From positions 1 through 5,672 of the forward strand of contig SXJH01000155.1 of NCBI GenBank assembly GCA_005779435.1: a stretch of DNA of 5,672 nucleotides. The letters are read 5' to 3'. Source of the stretch: Nitrosomonas sp. (GTDB lineage Bacteria; Pseudomonadota; Gammaproteobacteria; Burkholderiales; Nitrosomonadaceae). Shown piece after piece: positions 1 to 4,179 of this stretch; position 1 is the first letter of the stretch, and the number at the start of each line of letters is the position of its first letter. The translations under genes and the position numbers were made by a program. The notes below the pieces were generated by a model. It was not told the DNA's origin, ran no database searches, and was given only the letters and a program-made list of their open reading frames with translations.

Positions 1-845
1 GCATGCTGTTCGATCCGATGGTATTGCTGGAAGAACCGTTGCGCGTGCTTGGCGTGGTTGCCATCGTCATTGTCGGCAAATCGATGGCGGCGATGCTGTT
101 GGTATTGCTGCTGCGCTATCCGCTCAATACCGCATTGACCGTCGCGGCGAGCCTGGGACAAATCGGCGAATTCTCGTTTATTCTCGCAGGGCTTGGCCTA
201 TCGCTGGATTTAATGCCAGCCGAAGGCATGAGCCTGGTACTCGCGGGGGCTTTGATTTCGATTGCGTTTAATCCGATTGCTTTTGCCGCCATCATTCCCG
301 CCCGGTCATGGATTCTGAAGCACTCCGCAATAGCGCGCAAATACGAAAGCCGCGACGACCCGTTTGCCGAGCTGCCGATGAGCACCGAACGCAAGTACCT
401 GGAAGGACAAGTCGTTCTGGTCGGTTACGGCCATGTCGGAGAACGCATTGCCAAGGCCTTGAGCGAACAAAATATTCCGTATATCGTAGCGGAACAAAAC
501 CGTGAGCTGGTGCAGGATTTGCGTAAACGAAAAATCAACGCGGTATCGGGCGACGCATCCGACCCTTCGGTGCTGATCCAGGCGCATATCACCGATGCGG
601 CCATGCTCGCCATCGCGATCCCGGATACCTTGCACATCCGGCACATGATCGAAACGGCGCGCACGTTGAATCCCGAGATTGAAATCGTAATACGCACGCA
701 CGACGAAGACGAAGCCAAGTTATTCCGCGAAGCCAAACTCGGTACCATATTCTTCAGCGAGGAAGAATTGGCGAAAAACATGACCAGTCACATTTTGCAA
801 CGATTTAACGCAAAAACAAAAGCCGCCGCTAAAGAAACTCATTAA
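1..845 (+). CDS. ybaL: YbaL/Kef-type cation:proton antiporter, C-terminal part (5' end outside window)
   Basis: This is the C-terminal ~280 residues of a CPA2-family monovalent cation:proton antiporter of the inner membrane, the group that holds KefB/KefC and YbaL and is linked to K+ efflux. The reading frame is already open at the left edge, so the ATG at 3 is internal. Hydrophobic helices occupy about 39-300 and include the family-typical SLGQIGEFSFILAGLGL segment at 150-200. A cytoplasmic TrkA-N/RCK Rossmann domain follows from about 402. Its glycine-rich GYGHVG loop is at 423-440, and an acidic residue (E, 492-494) ends the second strand, as expected for a nucleotide-binding regulatory domain. 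The protein ends soon after this domain, as in YbaL, with no TrkA-C domain. The segment beginning MLFDPMVLLEEPL resembles YbaL more than KefB/C. The family is secure; the YbaL assignment rests on remembered similarity. Confidence 0.9.
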   Translation, partial: MLFDPMVLLEEPLRVLGVVAIVIVGKSMAAMLLVLLLRYPLNTALTVAASLGQIGEFSFILAGLGLSLDLMPAEGMSLVLAGALISIAFNPIAFAAIIPARSWILKHSAIARKYESRDDPFAELPMSTERKYLEGQVVLVGYGHVGERIAKALSEQNIPYIVAEQNRELVQDLRKRKINAVSGDASDPSVLIQAHITDAAMLAIAIPDTLHIRHMIETARTLNPEIEIVIRTHDEDEAKLFREAKLGTIFFSEEELAKNMTSHILQRFNAKTKAAAKETH

Positions 846-860
846 TTATTCGAGGAAAAA

Positions 861-1163
861 ATGACAGAACAGCATTATGTTGGAGTCGATCAGGACGAAA
901 ACGAAGGTCTCACGCATTTAGGCCGCATTGTGCGCGATGCCTGGGTATTCGGCATCATTCCGGAAACAGAAACTTGCGCCGGCTGGAGCACGTCGCAAAT
1001 GCAAAACTTATACGAAAAAGTGCATGCCGCATGGGACCCTTACGCCCACCTGCCAAGCCGGCTACCGGACGATTTGCAGCAACGTCACACAAGAATTTAC
1101 ACGCACGCCATCGCCGAAGCCAAGAAAAAGGGCTGGAACGCCGAATTGGGCGACGACGATTAA
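861..1163 (+). CDS. Small hypothetical protein downstream of the antiporter
   Basis: This 100-residue protein starts 15 bases after the antiporter stop, behind a good ribosome binding site (GAGGA at 852-856), so it is probably co-transcribed with the antiporter. It is soluble and acidic at both ends (start MTEQHYVGVDQDENEG, end ELGDDD), with no signal peptide, membrane helix or cysteine-rich motif. The middle (residues 17-60) looks helical and carries aromatic and proline positions (AWVFGIIPETETCAGW, AAWDPYAHLP) that suggest a real folded domain. I do not recognise a family. Tight linkage to a Kef/YbaL antiporter permits the idea of an accessory or regulatory partner, comparable in position only to the KefF/KefG ancillary subunits. 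It shows no flavodoxin features and is much shorter than those. The strong RBS and tight spacing make a real gene likely. Confidence 0.8.
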   Translation: MTEQHYVGVDQDENEGLTHLGRIVRDAWVFGIIPETETCAGWSTSQMQNLYEKVHAAWDPYAHLPSRLPDDLQQRHTRIYTHAIAEAKKKGWNAELGDDD

Positions 1164-1166
1164 TAG

Positions 1167-1184
1167 GCCGTCGAAAACGGCTTT
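1167..1184 (+). terminator. Weak hairpin after the antiporter/small-protein pair
   Basis: GCCGT (1167-1171) pairs with ACGGC (1177-1181) across a CGAAA loop and is followed by only three T. It begins three bases after the stop codon at 1161-1163. The stem is short and the T-run poor, so it may only pause or protect the 3' end; the hairpin at 1339-1360 is an alternative terminator. Confidence 0.25.
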
Positions 1185-1297
1185 AGAGGAAACCGCCTCG
1201 ATAATTTTCAACAATCGGGCATTGGGCACCATTGCATTCATTTTTTCTATTCGCACCCCGGCTATCGGCACGAACAGCCGGCGTTGGCAGTCTGTAA

Positions 1298-1322
1298 GTT
1301 GGGCTGACAAAGGAAGCCCAAC
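1298..1322 (-). repeat. REP-like 25-bp hairpin repeat, copy 1
   Basis: GTTGGGCT (1298-1305) and AGCCCAAC (1315-1322) form a perfect 8-bp stem with a 9-base loop. Read on the minus strand, the unit matches the copy at 1592-1616 at 22 of 25 positions; the three differences are all in the loop. Both copies are also preceded by AT in that orientation. Preserved stems with drifting loops are typical of dispersed intergenic palindromic (REP-type) repeats. No T-run follows on either strand, so it is not a standard intrinsic terminator. Confidence 0.7.
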
Positions 1323-1338
1323 ATTCACCATCTGCCAT

Positions 1339-1360
1339 AACGCGACACCTGCGTTTTTTT
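1339..1360 (+). terminator. Candidate intrinsic terminator with T-run
   Basis: AACGC (1339-1343) pairs with GCGTT (1351-1355) across a 7-base loop and runs into five more T (1356-1360). The T-run is good and the 5-bp stem weak. It lies 176 bases beyond the stop of the 100-residue gene, so it would end a long 3' untranslated region. It also sits immediately left of the palindromic element at 1366. Confidence 0.35.
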
Positions 1361-1365
1361 CCGAT

Positions 1366-1533
1366 CTAGGAGTCTGTCGGGCTTAAGCAATCGTAGCGAG
1401 CCAAGTGGGAGAGCGAGTGCATATTTTCTTAATTTTGAGACGCATAGTTAATCTATGCAACGAAAAATTGAGGAAATATGAACCGTTATCCCATTGGCGC
1501 AGTAGATTAGTCTTAAGTCCGACAGACTCCTAG
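1366..1533. mobile_element. MITE-like palindromic element, 168 bp, 22-bp terminal inverted repeats
   Basis: The ends 1366-1387 and 1512-1533 are inverted copies that match at 21 of 22 positions. Each begins CTAGGAGTCTGTCGG when read inward; the single difference is G or A at the next base. The inner arms are also complementary: 1420-1447 pairs with 1453-1480 at 22 of 28 positions, around a TTAAT loop at 1448-1452. The linking segments (1388-1419 and 1481-1511) pair imperfectly. The whole element can therefore fold into one hairpin. It has no coding capacity, as expected of a non-autonomous MITE moved by a transposase encoded elsewhere. The CTAG at each extreme end (1366-1369, 1530-1533) could be a 4-bp target duplication or part of the repeat; because CTAG is its own complement, this cannot be decided here. 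I cannot name the parent IS family. Confidence 0.8.
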
Positions 1534-1591
1534 CCTGATGACAATACGCCAACAAAAACCGGTTTTGTTTCATCGCCGTTTGATGTTTGAT

Positions 1592-1616
1592 GTTGGGCTT
1601 TCTTCGGCAGCCCAAC
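1592..1616 (+). repeat. REP-like 25-bp hairpin repeat, copy 2
   Basis: GTTGGGCT (1592-1599) and AGCCCAAC (1609-1616) form a perfect 8-bp stem around the loop TTCTTCGGC. It is the inverted partner of the copy at 1298-1322. It lies 29 bases beyond the stop codon of the leftward-reading antitoxin gene, so it could protect the 3' end of that transcript. It is not followed by a T-run on the minus strand. Confidence 0.7.
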
Positions 1617-1645
1617 CGACCGTGTTGCCATGAAATTGATCGCCC

Positions 1646-1930
1646 TTACCCGACAATCAATTCAACATGCTGCCCGGTACGCTCGGTCAGTGCGATCAGC
1701 ATATCCAGACTGAATTTATCCCATTTGCCACGCATCAAGTCGGATACGCGGGATTGCCCGATGCCCAATTTTTCCGCAGCTTCTTGCTGCGTCCAGCCGC
1801 GTTGTTTGATCGTATCCCGCAAGCGCGCCATCAAATCCGCTCGCATGGCAAGCAGCACGGACTCTTCGGCGGAGAACCCCAGATCGGCGAATACATTGCC
1901 GCTGGAATCGGTTATCGGTTCTTTGCTCAT
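1646..1930 (-). CDS. XRE-family antitoxin (HigA-like) of a type II toxin-antitoxin pair
   Basis: This 94-residue protein is expected to neutralise the adjacent toxin and to repress the shared promoter. An N-terminal segment (residues 1-30, with GNVFADLGFSAEES) is typical of the short antitoxins that accompany Gp49-like toxins. A Cro/C1-type helix-turn-helix follows at about residues 36-90; its core runs from WTQQEAAEKLGI (46-57) through the putative recognition helix GQSRVSDLMRGK (58-69). The C-terminus HVELIVG (88-94) is the usual short strand of this family. The ATG is three bases after the toxin stop and has a strong SD (AGGAG, 1939-1943 on the plus strand) lying inside the toxin's last codons, so translation is probably coupled. 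Toxin-first order is the HigBA arrangement. The length is normal and the gene looks intact. The HigA name is by family resemblance only. Confidence 0.92.
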   Translation of the reverse strand: MSKEPITDSSGNVFADLGFSAEESVLLAMRADLMARLRDTIKQRGWTQQEAAEKLGIGQSRVSDLMRGKWDKFSLDMLIALTERTGQHVELIVG

Positions 1931-1933
1931 AAT

Positions 1934-2248
1934 TTAGTCTCCTATTTGTCGATAGCGGCGGATCGCAAGTTCTAAGTCTTCCCGCCTGGTTTTCTGCGTC
2001 TTTTTCTGGAATGCATGCAAAACGTAAACGGTATTGGTTATTTTTGCGACATAAATGACCCGCCATTCCCCCTTGATGTGCAGTCGAATTTCATAAGCAC
2101 CTGCACCGATATTCAACATGGGTTTGAAATCGGATGGCATTGCGCCGCGCTGTACGGTATCAAGCTGAAAGCCTGCTTCGCGGCGCACTTCCTCAGGAAA
2201 ACTTCTGAGATCATCAAGACTGGAGCCAACGAATTTCAGTAATTTCAT
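1934..2248 (-). CDS. RelE/ParE-superfamily toxin, phage Gp49-like (HigB-like)
   Basis: This 104-residue protein belongs to the Gp49-like (PF05973-type) branch of RelE-fold toxins, whose characterised relatives are ribosome-dependent mRNA endonucleases. Family hallmarks are in order: an N-terminal strand and GSSLDDLRSFPEEVRREAG (residues 8-26), the VQRGAMPSDFKP turn (32-43), EIRL (53-56), WRVIYVAK (62-69), then VLHAFQKKTQKT (76-87) and an ELAIRRY helix (92-99). The basic residues of the EIR, WR and FQKK motifs are the expected RNA-binding and catalytic positions. The frame is open upstream to an ATG at 2284. I chose the ATG at 2246-2248 because the family starts at MKLLKF and because the upstream ATGs lie inside the promoter. 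No Shine-Dalgarno precedes it, which fits a leaderless message. Nothing suggests inactivation. The partner is the XRE gene three bases downstream. Confidence 0.92.
   Translation of the reverse strand: MKLLKFVGSSLDDLRSFPEEVRREAGFQLDTVQRGAMPSDFKPMLNIGAGAYEIRLHIKGEWRVIYVAKITNTVYVLHAFQKKTQKTRREDLELAIRRYRQIGD
1939..1943 (-). promoter_or_regulatory. Ribosome binding site of the antitoxin, inside the toxin gene
   Basis: On the minus strand AGGAG lies 8 bases before the antitoxin ATG and overlaps the last toxin codons (GGA GAC TAA). It contrasts with the absent SD at the toxin start. The antitoxin should therefore be translated more efficiently than the toxin, the usual bias in TA operons. Confidence 0.75.
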
Positions 2249-2254
2249 CGGCAT

Positions 2255-2299
2255 AATCATACAAATACTTTGATAATCAATCAAAGTATTTGTATGATT
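2255..2299. promoter_or_regulatory. Perfect 20-bp inverted repeat over the TA promoter, likely autoregulatory operator
   Basis: Arm 2255-2274 is the exact reverse complement of arm 2280-2299, with a 5-base centre (AATCA, 2275-2279). The arms contain the core CATACAAATACTTTGAT. The palindrome covers both the -35 and the -10 box and ends 6 bases before the toxin ATG. HigA-type antitoxins dimerise and repress their own promoter through palindromic sites, so this is the natural operator. It is AT-rich and lacks a T-run that would make it a terminator. The binding role is inferred. Confidence 0.65.
2256..2284 (-). promoter_or_regulatory. Sigma-70-type promoter of the toxin-antitoxin operon
   Basis: Read on the minus strand, TTGATT (2284-2279) and TATGAT (2261-2256) are separated by 17 bases. 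They match the -35 consensus at 4 of 6 and the -10 consensus at 5 of 6 positions. The expected transcription start falls at 2249-2248, on or next to the A of the chosen toxin ATG, so the toxin mRNA would be leaderless. Both boxes lie inside the inverted repeat 2255-2299. Confidence 0.6.
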
Positions 2300-2301
2300 T
2301 T

Positions 2302-2325
2302 ACAAAACCCAAAACAGGATTTGGG
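2302..2325 (-). terminator. Intrinsic terminator of the 134-residue gene
   Basis: On the minus strand CCCAAA (2325-2320) pairs with TTTGGG (2313-2308) across a 6-base loop, followed by TTTTGT. It begins 23 bases after the stop codon of the gene at 2349-2753 and lies just before the TA promoter, separating the two units. The stem is only 6 bp (7 with a G-T pair), so termination may be partial. Confidence 0.45.
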
Positions 2326-2348
2326 CAGAAAATACTCCCATCCGAGCA

Positions 2349-2753
2349 TCAATCTTTCGCCGGAAAATGAATGATCCGCGCCGGGCCATCCAGCCTCGAT
2401 CTGTTCACCAGCGCTTGCAGCGCCAGCGGAAATTCGCGTTGCAGCCGCAGCATGACTTCGGGCATATGGTCGCGGTAGAAGAAAGCTTCGTAAGCCACGG
2501 GTTCGTCCAGCGTATCGCGTTGCTGCCGCTTGAAATTGCGCCATGCGATATCGACCCAGCATTTGCGCTCGCCGTCGATGAACACGAACTCTTCTCGGTC
2601 GATGATCGCCATGTATTGCATGCTGCGGATCGGCACGAACAAATGCCGCGTCGGGCAGCGCGAGAGCAGCGTCACGGCCAGGTTGTAGGTTTTCGCCGGA
2701 AGATAACGCGCTTCCCGGCTGACTTCAGGATCGCGGTAACAAGTAATTTCCAT
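2349..2753 (-). CDS. Conserved-looking hypothetical protein, 134 residues
   Basis: I do not recognise this family. The protein is soluble, with no signal peptide or transmembrane helix. It looks like a mixed alpha/beta domain: hydrophobic strands at residues 37-42 (HLFVPI) and 46-60 (QYMAIIDREEFVFID), an aromatic-rich helix region (CWVDIAWRNF, 65-74), a second aromatic segment (VAYEAFFYRDHMPEV, 86-100) and a C-terminal IIHFPAKD. Two cysteines (5 and 33) plus C65 form no metal motif. The frame is open to a GTG at 2756, but the ATG at 2751-2753 is preferred because GGGGA (2761-2765) lies 7 bases before it. The gene has a TATAAT box upstream, a hairpin downstream, and protein-like composition, so it is very probably real. 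It is divergent from the Nramp gene. It precedes the TA pair on the same strand, but the hairpin and separate promoter argue against co-regulation. Confidence 0.8.
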   Translation of the reverse strand: MEITCYRDPEVSREARYLPAKTYNLAVTLLSRCPTRHLFVPIRSMQYMAIIDREEFVFIDGERKCWVDIAWRNFKRQQRDTLDEPVAYEAFFYRDHMPEVMLRLQREFPLALQALVNRSRLDGPARIIHFPAKD

Positions 2754-2760
2754 CACTGAT

Positions 2761-2765
2761 TCCCC
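2761..2765 (-). promoter_or_regulatory. Ribosome binding site that decides the start of the 134-residue gene
   Basis: GGGGA on the minus strand lies 7 bases from the ATG at 2753 but only 4 from the alternative GTG at 2756, which favours the ATG. Confidence 0.55.
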
Positions 2766-2771
2766 AAAAGC

Positions 2772-2800
2772 ATTATAAAATCGCTCCAGTAACTGATTAA
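2772..2800 (-). promoter_or_regulatory. Promoter of the 134-residue gene
   Basis: The minus strand carries a perfect TATAAT (2777-2772) with a weak -35 (TTAATC, 2800-2795; 3 of 6 matches) at 17-base spacing. The predicted start near 2765 gives a leader of about 12 bases that begins at the ribosome binding site. Confidence 0.45.
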
Positions 2801-2829
2801 CATACCTGCGTCATCATATCAATTGCGCA

Positions 2830-2858
2830 TTGAAAAAAACTGATCCCGATCAATTAAC
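2830..2858 (+). promoter_or_regulatory. Possible promoter and small palindrome upstream of the Nramp gene
   Basis: TTGAAA (2830-2835; 5 of 6 -35 matches) is followed at 17 bases by a poor -10 (ATTAAC, 2853-2858). Between them lies the perfect-armed palindrome TGATCCCGATCA (2841-2852), placed where a repressor could act. It does not match a metal-regulator box that I can name. This is a weak call, made because the divergent gene layout requires a rightward promoter in 2757-2882. Confidence 0.25.
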
Positions 2859-2882
2859 CGCCGTTTCCGGCAAACAAAAACC

Positions 2883-4160
2883 ATGTCCATTACGCAATCC
2901 GCCAACTTGCTGCTCTCCCGCTTAGGCCCCGGATTATTGTACGCCGGAGCCGCCGTCGGCGTCTCCCATCTGGTTCAATCGACGCAAGCAGGCGGCATGT
3001 TCGGCTTCGAATTGATTATCGCCATCGTCATCATCCATTTGATCAAATACCCTTTCTTCGAGTTCGGCCCGCGCTACACCGCCGCCACCGGCGAACATAT
3101 TTTGCACGGTTATATGCGGCTCGGAAAATGGGCGATTTGGCTGTACTTGCTGTTGACCATCGCCACCATGTTTGTCGTTCAGGCTGCAGTCACCGTGGTA
3201 ACCGCCGGATTGGTCACCAATATTTTCGGTTTGGAAGGGCTTGGCGGGCATGATCCGAAAACGGTGGCCTTCATCATCGGCAGCCTGTTATTGCTGATCT
3301 CACTGACATTATTGGTCAGCGGGCATTACAAGCTGCTGGACCGGATGATGAAAGTCATCATCCTGATACTCACCGTCACCTCGGTGACGGCGGTGATCAT
3401 GCTGTTGTTCGACAATCCCGGCCACTACAAAACAGCCACCGTTTTTTTCTCGTTCGAAGACACCGTGCATTTGATTTTTCTCGCCACTTTCCTGGGCTGG
3501 ATGCCTGCGCCGATGGATTTGTCGGTATGGCATTCGATCTGGTCGAAAAGCAAGAACGACAGCGACGGCAAAAAAACCGGCATGCAAGAAGCCTTGCTCG
3601 ATTTCCGCGTCGGCTACATCGGCACCGCCTTTCTGGCCGTCTGTTTTTTGTTATTGGGCGCATTGGTGATGTGGGGCAGCGACATTCCGTTCGCGGCCGG
3701 CGGCGCTGCATTTGCGGGACAATTGCTCGACATGTACAAACAGGCGCTGGGCGATTGGGCGTATCCGATCGTCGCCGTCGCGGCATTGACCACGATGTTC
3801 AGCACCACGCTGACCGTGCTCGACGGTTTCCCGCGCTCGCTTACCGCCGCATCGGCGTTGCTGTTTCCCAATCGCGTTACGGATCAAAACAACGGCAAAA
3901 TCTATTTGGTCTGGGTATCGATCATCATTACCGGAACGCTGCTGATCTTGTTTTTCTATATGACGTCGATGCGCGAAATGGTCAAAGCCGCCACGGTGAT
4001 TTCTTTCGTTGCCGCGCCGATCCTGGCGGTGTTAAACATGCAGGCCATTTTCAGCGAACATATCCCGGAACAATACCGTCCCGGCAAATTGATGGAAATC
4101 TGGTGCTGGCTGGGAATTCTCGCATTGTCCGGCTGTTCGATCGCTTACTTGTTGCTATAG
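2883..4160 (+). CDS. Nramp-family transporter with a non-canonical metal site
   Basis: This is a 425-residue polytopic inner-membrane protein of the Nramp (SLC11/MntH-like) family, with about 11 hydrophobic helices. Canonical members import Mn2+ or Fe2+ with protons. The family is clear from GPG (15-17) opening helix 1, QAG (35-37) at its end, and the helix-6 region LGWMPAPMDLSVWHS (204-218). The usual DPGN motif aligns without gaps to GVSH (26-29). In helix 6 the usual MPHN aligns to APMD (209-212), so the standard Asp, Asn, Met and His ligands are changed. I believe a recognised side clade of bacterial Nramp proteins has this pattern; its substrate cannot be read from sequence. The ATG at 2883 has no clear Shine-Dalgarno, but no other upstream start fits and the first helix begins soon after it. 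The Atm1-like gene follows after 19 bases. Confidence 0.9.
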   Translation: MSITQSANLLLSRLGPGLLYAGAAVGVSHLVQSTQAGGMFGFELIIAIVIIHLIKYPFFEFGPRYTAATGEHILHGYMRLGKWAIWLYLLLTIATMFVVQAAVTVVTAGLVTNIFGLEGLGGHDPKTVAFIIGSLLLLISLTLLVSGHYKLLDRMMKVIILILTVTSVTAVIMLLFDNPGHYKTATVFFSFEDTVHLIFLATFLGWMPAPMDLSVWHSIWSKSKNDSDGKKTGMQEALLDFRVGYIGTAFLAVCFLLLGALVMWGSDIPFAAGGAAFAGQLLDMYKQALGDWAYPIVAVAALTTMFSTTLTVLDGFPRSLTAASALLFPNRVTDQNNGKIYLVWVSIIITGTLLILFFYMTSMREMVKAATVISFVAAPILAVLNMQAIFSEHIPEQYRPGKLMEIWCWLGILALSGCSIAYLLL

Positions 4161-4179
4161 CGGAACGCCGTAGCATCGC

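Larger units (their letters stand above)
1164..1645. other. 482-base gene-free stretch holding repeats and a MITE-like element
   Basis: No reading frame here has a convincing start, RBS or protein-like composition. The stretch lies between two convergent units: the antiporter pair from the left and the toxin-antitoxin pair, transcribed leftward, from the right. It contains a weak hairpin just after the first gene pair, a REP-like hairpin at 1298-1322, a hairpin with a T-run at 1339-1360, the palindromic element at 1366-1533, and a second REP-like hairpin at 1592-1616. A further short stem (CCGGCT 1258-1263 / AGCCGG 1276-1281) and a perfect 12-bp palindrome, AAAACCGGTTTT (1555-1566), have no assignable role. 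The remainder shows nothing I can interpret. Confidence 0.75.

Noticed and set aside
928..1386. 152-codon plus-strand frame spanning the small gene and the start of the gene-free stretch
   Set aside because: Its first half is out of phase with the 861-1163 gene, which has a better RBS and composition. Its end runs into the hairpin repeat and the MITE edge.
1366..1533. Reading the palindromic element as a very strong intrinsic terminator
   Set aside because: The stem is far too long and AT-rich in its upper half, no T-run follows either end, and 22-bp defined ends fit a transposable element better.
1298..1616. CRISPR-like array made from the repeated hairpins
   Set aside because: There are only two copies, inverted relative to each other and about 270 bases apart, with no regular spacers and no cas gene.
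1587..2242. Plus-strand frames (1587-1937, 1667-1975, 2015-2242) opposite the TA genes
   Set aside because: Antisense shadows; the minus-strand frames match known toxin and antitoxin families over full length.
2249..2284. Longer toxin start (ATG at 2284, 2260 or 2254)
   Set aside because: These ATGs lie inside the palindromic promoter, the extra 12 residues are not typical of the family, and no SD precedes them.
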